Positions 14,990 to 24,104 of a stretch of 25,492 nucleotides of DNA are shown here, piece after piece. How positions within the stretch are numbered: position 1 is the first letter of the stretch; each line of letters begins with the position of its first letter. The translations under genes were made by a program, and so were the position numbers. The notes under the pieces were generated by a model. It made no database searches. It saw only the letters and a list, made by a program, of their open reading frames with translations, and was not told where the DNA came from. The stretch is from assembly GCA_964343505.1 (NCBI GenBank), contig CAYFJU010000046.1:1-25492 (forward strand), given 5' to 3'. The DNA comes from TCS55 sp964343505. GTDB lineage: Bacteria; Fidelibacterota; Marinisomatia; Marinisomatales; TCS55.

Positions 14990-15829
14990 ATGGCTCAACA
15001 TACACTTAATGGTATCCGCATTGTACTTCCTGAAACTCGCCAATTGGATCTTTTAACCACCATGCTGGAAAAGTATCAAGCCACTGTTATTCGGTGTCCT
15101 TTAGTAGCCATATTGGATAATCCCGATTCTGCCCCTGTTGAAAAATGGGTCAGGAAGTTCGTTGGATCTCCTCCCGATTTATTTATCATTATGACCGGCG
15201 AAGGTCTAAGGCGCCTAACCGGCTTTGCAGAGCGACTAGGCCTGAAAGATGAGTTCCTATCAGCCATTGGCCAAACCCGGAAATTGGTTCGGGGCCCCAA
15301 ACCGGTAGCTGCTCTAAAAGAATTAAATCTGACACCTGATATCCATGCATCAGCACCTACCACTGATGGCGTGATGGATACATTGGATAAAATGGAAATT
15401 GAACATCAAAAGGTTGCAATTCAGCTGTATGGTACTGACCCCAATGAAAAACTGATGGACTACTTAAAAGGTAAGCGGGTAATGCCTCAACCTGTGGCGC
15501 CCTACATTTATGCATCTGAGGCGGATGATCAACGCGTACTGCAGCTCATCAATGATCTGGAACATGGCCAGGTTGAAGTAATTGCCTTTACATCCGCGTC
15601 CCAATTCAAACGGCTGCGAAAAGTCGCAAAGGCCAATGGCCTTGATTCCCAATTAGTTGAAAATTTAAATAAAATTAAAGTAGCGGCTATTGGGCCGGTC
15701 ATGGCACAAGAATTGGAGAATGCCGGTGTGAATGTGCACATCCAACCCAAGGAAAAGTTTTTTATGAAACCACTGGTGAACCGCATTGTAGAGAGTTTTA
15801 AGACCGATATATTGAATTCGAAAGCTTAA
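14990..15829 (+). CDS. hemD: Uroporphyrinogen-III synthase (HemD-type)
   Basis: 279 residues. It cyclises hydroxymethylbilane to uroporphyrinogen III, the branch point to heme and siroheme. The two-lobed HemD pattern is visible: 'IRIVLPETRQ' at the start, 'LFIIMTGEGLRRL' (about 64-76), 'LYGTDPNEKLMDYL', 'VIAFTSASQFKRL' (about 198-210) and 'IKVAAIGPVMAQELENAGV'. HemD sequences are poorly conserved, so the call rests on this pattern. It converges on the nitrate operon, whose NirB needs siroheme. No cobA/cysG methyltransferase is present in the window. TATATT around 14934-14939 is a possible -10. Confidence 0.8.
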   Translation: MAQHTLNGIRIVLPETRQLDLLTTMLEKYQATVIRCPLVAILDNPDSAPVEKWVRKFVGSPPDLFIIMTGEGLRRLTGFAERLGLKDEFLSAIGQTRKLVRGPKPVAALKELNLTPDIHASAPTTDGVMDTLDKMEIEHQKVAIQLYGTDPNEKLMDYLKGKRVMPQPVAPYIYASEADDQRVLQLINDLEHGQVEVIAFTSASQFKRLRKVAKANGLDSQLVENLNKIKVAAIGPVMAQELENAGVNVHIQPKEKFFMKPLVNRIVESFKTDILNSKA

Positions 15830-15860
15830 ATTTATTTCCTGATCTAAATGGGATAAATTT
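15828..15860. terminator. Shared terminator of convergent hemD and nitrate reductase genes
   Basis: AAATTTAT (15828-15835) pairs with ATAAATTT (15853-15860), extended inward by two G-T wobbles and a C-G pair. On the plus strand the stem runs into a five-base T-run. It spans the stop codons of both genes, which are only 14 bp apart, so it probably serves both directions. The stem is AT-rich and therefore weak. Confidence 0.45.
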
Positions 15861-18039
15861 TTACTGCACTGTACTTATACGAAGGTTGACGAGATTGAAG
15901 GTCAAAAGCAGGAAAGGTCAATTGATTTACAACGGGATAATGCATGGGAATAAAGATTTGGCCTTTTTGCACGGTGGGTGTAAGCAATGCCCGCACTCTG
16001 ATTTCCCCGCGTTTAGAGGCCACCCAGATCCATTTGCTATCCTCTATATTATACGCATCTGCGTCAGCGGGATGAATTTCGGCATAAATATTTTCCGGGT
16101 ATAATTTTTTTAATATATCTGATTTCGATGTGCGTGTCTGTGTATGCCACTGGCTGGCACTCCCGCGGCCCGTAAGCAGTAACAAGGGATACTCATCGTT
16201 TACCACTTCAAGAAGACCCCGAGGTTCTGTAAACATGAATTGTGCCTTTCCGTCAGGGTGATAAAACCGGCCATCCTCAAATAAGCGCCTTTCAGGGTAG
16301 GGTCCGGTTTTACCATCCGGGCAAGGCCATTGGATGCCGCCTTTTTCATCCAGCATGTGGTAGTTAGTAATGCCACTGAAATCACAAGGGGTCCCTTTGC
16401 TCAACTTTTTCATTATTTGAAATACGGCTTCGGGGGACTCCCATTTTGAAAATAAGGTACTCTTACCAAAAGCGGAGGCCACCAGTTTAAAGATTTCAAA
16501 ATCAGGAAGAGCTTTCCCGGGAGGAATAGCCACTTTTTTTGTAAGTCCAAATCTGCGCTCCGAATTAATGAATGTGCCTTCTTTTTCACCCCACCCTGCT
16601 CCCGGTAAAACAAGATCAGCTTGAAGAGCAGTTTCTGTGGAGTCATACATATCCTGAACAACAAGAAAATCCAATTTTTTGAAAACCTTTTTTAGGTAGT
16701 TTTGGTGTATCCAGGAATGCGCTGTATTCGTCGCAATGACCCATAGCCCTTTAATGATACCCGCACCGGCATTCTCAATTATTTGGTCGTAGGCCAGGCT
16801 GTTTTCCGTCGGTATACATTCGATTGGGATATCCAGTATATCAGCCACTTCTTTTCGATGGCCCTTATTTTTAAAATCCCTACCGGCAAATAAACTTGTC
16901 GTATTACTGAATAGACGTGAACCCATGGCATTACATTGGCCGGTGATGGAATTGGCCCCGGTTCCCGGTCGGCCGATATTGCCGGTCATCAAGGCCAGGT
17001 TGATAATTGCCTGAGCGGTATTGACAGCATCATAGCCCTGGTTTATGCCCATTGTCCACCAGAAAGATACTCTTTTGCCCCTATGTATGGATTTGGCAAA
17101 GCTGAATAGAGTGTCCGCGCTGATTCCGGTGGCTGCTACCACATGGTTGGGTGTGAATTCGGACACATGCTGAATGAAATCTGAAAAGCCCGATGTGTGC
17201 TTTGATATGTAATCCCTATCGACCCAACCTTTTTCAATAAGGATGTGGGCAATACCATAAAAAAGAACAAGGTCCGATTTAGGTTGCACAGGAATATGGG
17301 TTGTGGCGGCAATGGCTGTTTCTGTTTTGCGGGGATCGACTACAATGATCTCCGGCGAATGGGGATTACGGTAAATTCGTTCCCACATGATAGGATGGGC
17401 AATACACAGGTTGGAGCCCACCAATACGATCACATCTGATTGTTCAAAATCAGCGTAGGTGTAGGGTGGTGCATCAAAACCAAAGGACTGTTTATATGCC
17501 ACAACCGATGTCGCCATACACTGCCGGGTATTGCCGTCGCCATGAATCATGCCCATACCGAATTTGGTTACGGCACCCAGGAGTGCCATTTCCTCAGTAG
17601 GAATTTGTCCCGTACTGATGAAGGCCACTGCCTCGGGGCCATGTGCCTCCATGATCGCGCTAAATCGCTGACTAAAAGTTTTCATCGCCGTGGTCCAATC
17701 AACCCCTTTAAGGTATCCAACATTATTTCTTAGGAGGGGCGTCACCGCCCGGTCCGGTGCATTCAAAGGTGTTAAGGCTTCCCATCCTTTGGGGCAGGCT
17801 TTTCCTAAATTCACTGGATAATAAGGATCCGGAGTGAGGTTCACAGCACGGGTGTCCTGCATATGTACATTCAAGCCACAACCAGTGGAACAGTAACCGC
17901 AAACGGTGGTTGTGGTGCGGTCCGGCAGCAATTTTTCAGGAATTTTACCCAATCCAAACTTGCCCGGCTGCTGCACCAAATCCTGGGTTAATACACCCTG
18001 TCTGTGGTGAAACAGTTTATTAAGCCATTTCCCAGCCAT
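15844..18039 (-). CDS. nasA: Assimilatory nitrate reductase catalytic subunit (bis-MGD molybdoenzyme)
   Basis: 731 residues. It reduces nitrate to nitrite. An N-terminal 4Fe-4S site uses Cys47, Cys50, Cys54 and Cys82 ('CGYCSTGC' then 'GKACPKG'). The probable Mo ligand is Cys174 in 'GNTRQCMATS', as in NarB/NasA/NapA. Further MGD signatures are 'VLVGSNLCIAHPI', 'VVDPRKTETA', 'WTMGINQGYDAVNT', 'IGRPGTGANSITGQCNAMG' and 'LLTGRGSASQWHTQTR'. No Tat signal, so it is cytoplasmic. The C-terminal Cys-rich domain of Klebsiella NasA is absent, so electrons must come from the partner Fe-S/anchor protein encoded just upstream (TAATG junction). The symbol follows Klebsiella usage; narB and nasC are equivalents. 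Confidence 0.9.
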   Translation of the reverse strand: MAGKWLNKLFHHRQGVLTQDLVQQPGKFGLGKIPEKLLPDRTTTTVCGYCSTGCGLNVHMQDTRAVNLTPDPYYPVNLGKACPKGWEALTPLNAPDRAVTPLLRNNVGYLKGVDWTTAMKTFSQRFSAIMEAHGPEAVAFISTGQIPTEEMALLGAVTKFGMGMIHGDGNTRQCMATSVVAYKQSFGFDAPPYTYADFEQSDVIVLVGSNLCIAHPIMWERIYRNPHSPEIIVVDPRKTETAIAATTHIPVQPKSDLVLFYGIAHILIEKGWVDRDYISKHTSGFSDFIQHVSEFTPNHVVAATGISADTLFSFAKSIHRGKRVSFWWTMGINQGYDAVNTAQAIINLALMTGNIGRPGTGANSITGQCNAMGSRLFSNTTSLFAGRDFKNKGHRKEVADILDIPIECIPTENSLAYDQIIENAGAGIIKGLWVIATNTAHSWIHQNYLKKVFKKLDFLVVQDMYDSTETALQADLVLPGAGWGEKEGTFINSERRFGLTKKVAIPPGKALPDFEIFKLVASAFGKSTLFSKWESPEAVFQIMKKLSKGTPCDFSGITNYHMLDEKGGIQWPCPDGKTGPYPERRLFEDGRFYHPDGKAQFMFTEPRGLLEVVNDEYPLLLLTGRGSASQWHTQTRTSKSDILKKLYPENIYAEIHPADADAYNIEDSKWIWVASKRGEIRVRALLTPTVQKGQIFIPMHYPVVNQLTFPAFDLQSRQPSYKYSAVKIYPI

Positions 18040-19757
18040 TAGTTGGATATCTTCCCAGGCATGGTTGTGGTGCTGGCGGCCATAAAAAACAGGCGCCGTT
18101 CAAGAATTTCGCCAATCAAACTGAAAATGAAGATCAAGACAGATACGCATATCAGTTCAAAGGTATTATCCATTTTAAAATTCACTTGGTAATATAAATA
18201 AACGGGCAGAATAAGTCCGCTCAGCGTACAGAAAAACACCCTGAATATGGTAATTTCTCGCAGATCGCCTTTAAGAATCTTCATGATTGGTTTTAATTCT
18301 AACTTGCGAGTGGGAAGAACGATTGACTGTTCAGCAGCCAGCTTTACTAACGTGGCCACCATAATGATGGCGCAAAAGGTATCACAAATTGTCTTTAAAT
18401 GCGTTTGAATATTCGTATCCTCCAAGAGAGCCATATAAAAAATGCTAATGGACAATACTCCCGTGGCGCCGAGGATAATCGTTGTCAGAAAAAACTTGGG
18501 GCCGGTCATAATGAAATTCCAATAATAGCGTGGTGTTCGATGATAAACCATCACCGATGAAAAAACGCCGGATAATCCAAAAATGAGTACAGCATAATTC
18601 ACCCCATCTGAAAGATTAGTCCAACCTGAATTAATCGGGTGGTATAGTACCATAAAGGCAAAAATGATTGAACTGAATGCATATGCTATGAAAAGGATGA
18701 TTTCCCTGCTGAGCCATGATGTGCGCAAACCCACTATTGCCCGGAAAGCATATAGTGGCCGCCCCAAATGAAATGTACTGGCGCCCATTGCAATGATAGC
18801 CGAAAAGAGAGAAATCACAGCATGAGTGATCGTTAAGCTACTTAAGGAAATATCTGCTAAAAGAGATCTGAAAAACCAGTTCATAGCGTGCATACCGACC
18901 GAGAGTTGGGTGAGCAACAGCATAATAATGAGCGGTGTATGGGCCGGTGACGCTTTACGCAGATGATTACTGCCTGATCTTAAAACCCCCGCTAAAGGAT
19001 CCTTCTTTTTAAAAGTAGTAGTGGGGTGGGTGAATTCCGAACTGGCAGACCCAGAGATAAGGTTTACTCCGAGATTTCGTGCGGCAACGTCCTGGTTATC
19101 TACAATATTGATCCGTATTGCCTCTGTAGGACAGGCCTGCACACAGGCCGGGGCTTCGCCTCCTGCTAGCCGGTCACTGCACATATTGCATTTCCGCACA
19201 ATGCCTAGGGTAGGTGAATACTTGGGTACATCATAGGGGCAGGTAAAAGTACAGTATTGACAACCGATGCACTGATCGTCCAAATGGTGAACAATGCCGG
19301 TGATTCCGTCTTTTTCATAAGCATTTACAGGGCAGCCTTTCATGCAGCCGGGTTCTAAACAATGATGACAGGAAGTGGTGACATGTTGTGCTCTATATTC
19401 ACCATTTGTATCCGTTCCATATAAATAGCCCACATCCCGCCATGTTTCATTTTCTTCCAAACCATTCTGATTATGGCAAGCTGTTACACAGGCTTTACAT
19501 CCAGAGCATAGATCCAGATCAACCTCAAAAGCATATTGTTGACCTTCTCCCGGTAATTCCAAAGGCATAAGTTCACGATAGTATCTTTCCTGAAGGGGTG
19601 TGGCAGAATTTTCATGAAATTGAGCAAACCGCTCAACAGCAGACATATCCGACTGCCGCCCTAAATACGCATCGATCATGGTATCCAGCGGTGTGGACTC
19701 AGGCAGGTAATTTGGATTCATCTGGGTTATTTGATCCTGATTCAGGAGGTTACTCAT
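18039..19757 (-). CDS. Fused DmsB-like four-cluster ferredoxin and DmsC-like membrane anchor
   Basis: 572 residues. After about 80 residues of extension, four 4Fe-4S clusters are encoded by 16 Cys: 84/87/90/94, 130/133/138/142, 163/166/169/173 and 190/193/205/209, the DmsB/NrfC pattern. After a linker, about eight membrane helices (roughly 270-565) follow the DmsC/YnfH plan. The likely role is to take electrons from quinol in the membrane and pass them to the nitrate reductase encoded next. No signal peptide precedes the ferredoxin part, so it should face the cytoplasm, unlike DmsAB. Similar genes occur in nitrate-assimilation clusters of Bacteroidetes and Planctomycetes (recalled, not searched). 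It overlaps nirD by 4 nt. Confidence 0.85.
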   Translation of the reverse strand: MSNLLNQDQITQMNPNYLPESTPLDTMIDAYLGRQSDMSAVERFAQFHENSATPLQERYYRELMPLELPGEGQQYAFEVDLDLCSGCKACVTACHNQNGLEENETWRDVGYLYGTDTNGEYRAQHVTTSCHHCLEPGCMKGCPVNAYEKDGITGIVHHLDDQCIGCQYCTFTCPYDVPKYSPTLGIVRKCNMCSDRLAGGEAPACVQACPTEAIRINIVDNQDVAARNLGVNLISGSASSEFTHPTTTFKKKDPLAGVLRSGSNHLRKASPAHTPLIIMLLLTQLSVGMHAMNWFFRSLLADISLSSLTITHAVISLFSAIIAMGASTFHLGRPLYAFRAIVGLRTSWLSREIILFIAYAFSSIIFAFMVLYHPINSGWTNLSDGVNYAVLIFGLSGVFSSVMVYHRTPRYYWNFIMTGPKFFLTTIILGATGVLSISIFYMALLEDTNIQTHLKTICDTFCAIIMVATLVKLAAEQSIVLPTRKLELKPIMKILKGDLREITIFRVFFCTLSGLILPVYLYYQVNFKMDNTFELICVSVLIFIFSLIGEILERRLFFMAASTTTMPGKISN

Positions 19758-20083
19758 TTTTCCAGATGGATGTACACAAAATCATTTTCCCGTTTTACAG
19801 GAAAGGTTTTCAGCGCCGATAAATTTTCATCTGACAGGCAGTCGCCGCTCTCCAATGAAAAGGTTTGCTTGTGCAATGGGCAGGCAACTTTGGGTACACC
19901 TTGTGCATCACCAATGATCCCTCTGGATATAACCATTTGCTGCTTATGAGGACATTTATTTTCAACGGCATACCATTTATGTTCTGCATCTGCTTTAAAA
20001 ATGGCAACTTGCAGGTTGCTTTCGATAACACAGGCGCCGCCATTTTCGGGAATATCATTAATTGTACAAACTTTTTTCCACAT
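19754..20083 (-). CDS. nirD: Nitrite reductase small subunit (Rieske type)
   Basis: 109 residues, normal. It partners NirB. The Rieske 2Fe-2S ligands are complete: Cys44 and His46 in 'KCPHKQ', Cys68 and His71 in 'ACPLHKQTF'. 'VISRGIIGDAQG' and the C-terminal 'KTFPVKRENDFVYIHL' are typical of NirD. The E. coli NirD lacks these Cys/His ligands, so this copy is of the cluster-binding kind. The start follows GGGAG, two bases after the nirB stop; the stop overlaps the next gene (ATGA). Confidence 0.93.
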   Translation of the reverse strand: MWKKVCTINDIPENGGACVIESNLQVAIFKADAEHKWYAVENKCPHKQQMVISRGIIGDAQGVPKVACPLHKQTFSLESGDCLSDENLSALKTFPVKRENDFVYIHLEK

Positions 20084-20085
20084 AA

Positions 20086-22587
20086 TTACACTCCCGTAAG
20101 TTCTGAGATTTTAGGGGCGATCTGTCCCCGCTCATCCACCCACTGAATGCTGGAATCGCGCTCCTCTGAATTTACAAATGACCGAAATTGATTTTTGCTG
20201 TCCGGGTCATTCAGCAAGACTGACCATTCACATTGGTATGTTTTCACCAGATGGTCCATTTCCTTTTCCAGCTCAGCGCAAATTCCTAATGAATCGTTGA
20301 TGATCACATCCCGCAGATGCTTCAGTCCGCCGGGCAATTTATTGAACCATGCGGCTGTGCGGGTGAGCCGGTCGGCAGTACGGATATAGTACATAAGAAA
20401 GCGGTCGATGTAGGCGATGAGTGTTTCATCATCCAAATCTATGGCAAAAAGAGTGGCATGACGGGGCGTCATACCGCCGTTACCACAGAGGTATAAGTTC
20501 CAGCCGTTTTCAGTGGCAATGACGCCCACATCTTTAGACTGTGCTTCCGCACACTCCCGGGCGCAGCCGGAAACGGCCATTTTAATTTTATGGGGAGCGC
20601 GAATCCCTTTGTAACGTCCTTCAACTTGGAGGGCCATGCTAACAGATTCCTGTACGCCAAACCGGCACCAGGTGGAACCCACACAGGATTTAACCGTCCG
20701 GACGGATTTGGCATAAGCATGTCCACTCTCAAAGCCGGCAGCGATAAGTCTCTCCCAGATCTGAGGAAGATCTTCCCGCAGGGCACCAAAAAGGTCAATG
20801 CGTTGTCCACCGGTTATTTTGGTATAGAGGTTGAATTCCCGGGCCACTTCACCCAGTGCAATAAGTTTATCCGGCGTAATTTCTCCAGCGGGTACCCGTG
20901 GCACTACTGAATAGGAACCATTCTTCTGGATATTGGCTAAAAAGCGGTCATTAGAGTCCTGCAGGGTCATTTGTTCCTTGTTCAGTACATAATCATTATG
21001 ATAACTGGCCAGAATAGAAGCGATCGTCGGCTTGCATATTTCACAGCCGTTTCCTCTTCCATAGTTTTTGAGAAGATCATAGAAACTGGTTATTTGGGCT
21101 GCTTTCACGATCTGGACCAACTCCTGGCGGGTATAATCAAAGTGTTCGCATAAACTATTATTAACCGTACCACCTGAAGTGAGCAGGTAATTATCACAGA
21201 GATCCTTGACCAGCGGAACACAGCTGCCGCATCCTGTACCGGCACCGGTACATTTTTTTATACTGTCCACGGTGGTGCATTCTGCTGAAAATGCTGATTT
21301 GATTTGGCCCTTACTCACATTTTCGCAACTGCAGATCTGAGCATCATCAGACATGACGGACAGGGCTTCTACCAATTCCCCTGCTGGGGCAATGAGGGAT
21401 TCGGGAATAGCGGAAATGGCTTTCCCACTTTTATACTGTTGGTAAAGCTGATGGTAACTACTATTATCACCCACCAGTATTGCTCCCAATAACTTGCGGG
21501 ATTCCTTCTCCAAAACCAGTTTTTTATAAATGCCGCTGGACTGGTTCATTAGGGTCACCGCCTCAGTAGTATCATTTTCAGTAACCGGATCACCAATGCT
21601 GGAAACATCAACACCCATGAGTTTTAATTTGGTGGACATATCTGTACCGGTAAAAGCAGCGTCATTACCTATGAGCTGTTCAGCAACCGTATCGGCCATT
21701 TGGTATCCAGGCGCTACTAAACCATAGGTGAAATTATTGTATAGGGCGCATTCGCCAATGGCATAGATATGGGGATCACTGGTGAGCAGCTGTTCATTCA
21801 CTACGATACCACCACGGGGTCCCACTTCCAGATCTGTTTTCTTGGCCAGGTCATCCCGCGGGCGAATACCTGCGGATACAATAATCATATCTACAGACAG
21901 CGAACTCTCATCGTTGAATTCCATCCGCATATTTGTCTCTCCATCAGCCACGATCTGTGATGTGTTTTTATTCAAATGGACAGAAATACCTTGGTCTTCG
22001 ATCTTAGATTTCAGGAGCATACCACCTGTTTCATCTAATTGGCGGGGCATGAGCCATGGGGCAAATTCCACCACATGGGTTTGTAAATTGAGGTCACTGG
22101 CAGCCTTGGCGGCTTCCAGTCCCAACAAACCGCCGCCGATCACCGCTGCTGATTTGCAATTCTGTGCAAATTTTTCGATTTTTCCCAGATCATCAATGGT
22201 TCGGTATACAAAGATGCCCTCCCGGTCTATGCCCTGGACCGGGGGAACAAAGGGATATGAACCGGTGGCTAAAACCAATTTATCATAGGATTCTGTCTTG
22301 CCGCTGGCGGCAGTAACAGTCTTGGCTTCCCGGTCAATATGAATTATGGGATCACCCCAAATGAGGTTAATGTGATGTTCTGTATACCATGATTTTTTTT
22401 CAAGGATAAGTTCTTCTGCAGATTTTCCTGAAAAGTATTCTGAGAGACGCACCCGGTCATAAGCGGGCAAAGTCTCTTCCCCAAATACGGTAATGGCAAG
22501 GGAGTGGCCAAGATCTTTTTCCTTCAACTTGGCACAAAACTTGTACCCCACCATGCCATTTCCAATAACGACAATTCTTCTTTTCAT
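20086..22587 (-). CDS. nirB: NAD(P)H nitrite reductase large subunit
   Basis: 833 residues, normal. It reduces nitrite to ammonium with six electrons, using FAD, Fe-S and siroheme. Order: FAD/NAD(P)H pyridine-nucleotide oxidoreductase ('VVIGNGMVGYKF' at 5-16; second 'AAVIGGGLLGLEAA' at about 145-158); two BFD-type [2Fe-2S] segments ('ICSCENVSKGQI' with 'TGAGTGCGSC', then 'LCEHFDYTRQEL' with 'GNGCEICKP'); ferredoxin-like half-domain; siroheme/4Fe-4S ligands Cys635, Cys641, Cys675 and Cys679 ('CVGSTWC' and 'SGCARECAE'). All cofactor residues are present. It starts 18 nt after the transporter gene; the Shine-Dalgarno is weak (AGAGAA). Confidence 0.96.
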   Translation of the reverse strand: MKRRIVVIGNGMVGYKFCAKLKEKDLGHSLAITVFGEETLPAYDRVRLSEYFSGKSAEELILEKKSWYTEHHINLIWGDPIIHIDREAKTVTAASGKTESYDKLVLATGSYPFVPPVQGIDREGIFVYRTIDDLGKIEKFAQNCKSAAVIGGGLLGLEAAKAASDLNLQTHVVEFAPWLMPRQLDETGGMLLKSKIEDQGISVHLNKNTSQIVADGETNMRMEFNDESSLSVDMIIVSAGIRPRDDLAKKTDLEVGPRGGIVVNEQLLTSDPHIYAIGECALYNNFTYGLVAPGYQMADTVAEQLIGNDAAFTGTDMSTKLKLMGVDVSSIGDPVTENDTTEAVTLMNQSSGIYKKLVLEKESRKLLGAILVGDNSSYHQLYQQYKSGKAISAIPESLIAPAGELVEALSVMSDDAQICSCENVSKGQIKSAFSAECTTVDSIKKCTGAGTGCGSCVPLVKDLCDNYLLTSGGTVNNSLCEHFDYTRQELVQIVKAAQITSFYDLLKNYGRGNGCEICKPTIASILASYHNDYVLNKEQMTLQDSNDRFLANIQKNGSYSVVPRVPAGEITPDKLIALGEVAREFNLYTKITGGQRIDLFGALREDLPQIWERLIAAGFESGHAYAKSVRTVKSCVGSTWCRFGVQESVSMALQVEGRYKGIRAPHKIKMAVSGCARECAEAQSKDVGVIATENGWNLYLCGNGGMTPRHATLFAIDLDDETLIAYIDRFLMYYIRTADRLTRTAAWFNKLPGGLKHLRDVIINDSLGICAELEKEMDHLVKTYQCEWSVLLNDPDSKNQFRSFVNSEERDSSIQWVDERGQIAPKISELTGV

Positions 22588-22605
22588 AATATTTATTCTC
22601 TATGA

Positions 22606-23919
22606 TTAATTGTTAATATGGATGGGCAATAATTTTGGAGCAGCAACTTTCTCATATCCAATATTGATGTAAAAAGCCATGAATGAAATGAGCATAACGA
22701 TGCCCCCCAGAATAGCCAGGGCCATGGACCAGGAAATTGCTGCAGACTTAAAGAGGAATCCGGCAGCCACGGCCCCGAAATTTCCACCAGCACCCACAAT
22801 ACCCACCACTGAGCCCATGTGCTTACGATTAATGAGGGGTACAACAGAGAATGTTGCCCCAGTTGACATCTGAACACAAAGAGCAAAACTAATAAATACT
22901 AACACCGCTACTGGTAATAGGGACATTTGAGAAAATATGATCAACAAAATTCCCTCAGCCAGCAGTGTTGCAAAAAGCCAATATAGCCGGCTCTGCCGGC
23001 CAAATTTTGAGCTTAGTTTATCTGAAACATAACCACCTAACATTCTGCTGAATATGTTCATCGTACCATAAAGTCCCGCAACAATACCTGCCGCTTTAAG
23101 GCTCAACGAGAAGTAATCCATAAAATACAAGGCGGCAATATTATTGATGGTCAGCTCTACACCAAAACAGGCGCCATAAATTAGGAAAAGGCCCCAAACG
23201 CGAGAGTCTTTACAGGCCTTAAAAAAGGCTCCTTTATTATGGGTTGATTTTGCAAGATCGCCCCGTTCTCTGAGCTCTTTAAAATTGCCATCTGGTGTAT
23301 CCTGCGTAAGAAAGAAATATGCAATTCCCATACACAAGCAAAGCAGTCCGATGGTAAGCATGGTAATTCTCCAGCTTAAAGCACCGGAAAACCCAAAACC
23401 CATAAATAAGGAAAATAGAAGGGGTACCGTAATTTGAGCTGCACCACCACCCAGGTTTCCCCAACCGGCAGTCATAGCATTGGCCGTCCCAATGACTTTA
23501 TCGCTGAACATTATAGAGGTATGGAATTGGGTGATTACAAAGGATGCACCCATCAGTCCGATCAATAGTCTGAAGATGAAAAAAGATTCATAGCTTTCCG
23601 CAAAGCCAATACTCATTACCGGTATGGACCCTATTACCATCAGGTAAGTATAGGCTAACCGTGGACCGATCTGGTCACACAGCCAGCCAAAGAAAAGACG
23701 TCCGGCAATGGTTGCCAATACAGAAGCAATGATCAAATTACCAATCTGTGTTTGAGTCAGAAGTAATTCATCCCGCACAACAGACATGAGGGGTGCAATC
23801 CCAAACCATGCAAAAAAGCACAAGAAAAAAGCCATCCATGATAAGTGGAATGCCCGCATAGCCGGTGTTGAAAAATCCAATAGTTGTATTTTTTCTAATT
23901 TCAATTTCATCAACTTCAT
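22606..23919 (-). CDS. narK: Nitrate/nitrite MFS transporter (NNP family)
   Basis: 437 residues, about 12 membrane helices. The two nitrate-signature regions are visible: 'TAGWGNLGGGAAQ' (about 149-161) and 'GSVVGIVGAGGNFGAVAAG' (about 370-388). Conserved Arg residues for substrate binding lie in 'TIAGRLFFGW' and 'FRLLIGLMGASFV'. As first gene of an assimilatory operon it most likely imports nitrate, possibly with proton symport. Start could be the ATG at 23919 or three codons later at 23910; neither has a strong Shine-Dalgarno. Confidence 0.92.
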   Translation of the reverse strand: MKLMKLKLEKIQLLDFSTPAMRAFHLSWMAFFLCFFAWFGIAPLMSVVRDELLLTQTQIGNLIIASVLATIAGRLFFGWLCDQIGPRLAYTYLMVIGSIPVMSIGFAESYESFFIFRLLIGLMGASFVITQFHTSIMFSDKVIGTANAMTAGWGNLGGGAAQITVPLLFSLFMGFGFSGALSWRITMLTIGLLCLCMGIAYFFLTQDTPDGNFKELRERGDLAKSTHNKGAFFKACKDSRVWGLFLIYGACFGVELTINNIAALYFMDYFSLSLKAAGIVAGLYGTMNIFSRMLGGYVSDKLSSKFGRQSRLYWLFATLLAEGILLIIFSQMSLLPVAVLVFISFALCVQMSTGATFSVVPLINRKHMGSVVGIVGAGGNFGAVAAGFLFKSAAISWSMALAILGGIVMLISFMAFYINIGYEKVAAPKLLPIHINN

Positions 23920-23958
23920 TTGTTTAAATTATTAAGCATTTTGCGATTTATTGTTAAT

Positions 23959-23987
23959 ATTATAATTAATATTTACTAAAATGCATA
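23959..23987 (-). promoter_or_regulatory. Possible promoter of the nitrate operon
   Basis: On the minus strand TATAAT (23964-23959) is a perfect -10 hexamer about 40 nt before the narK start. A weak -35 candidate (TATGCA, 23987-23982) lies 17 bp upstream. The region is very AT-rich, so chance matches are likely. No sigma-54 (GG/GC) promoter was found. Confidence 0.35.
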
Positions 23988-24104
23988 CATAATTTAGGTA
24001 TAATAATTATTAAATGATAATATTTTATGTATTTATTATGATTCGCTTAAATATTTTATGTTTCAATCATTTTTTCTTTAATATTTATGTTGTGATTGGT
24101 ATGA

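Noticed and set aside
15844..18039. Periplasmic (Nap or Dms-type) reductase
   Set aside because: The protein has no twin-arginine signal and its neighbours are nirB, nirD and a nitrate importer, which fit a cytoplasmic assimilatory enzyme.
21782..22288. 168-residue open frame on the plus strand
   Set aside because: Fully antisense to nirB; composition (Ser/Pro-rich) is typical of a shadow frame.
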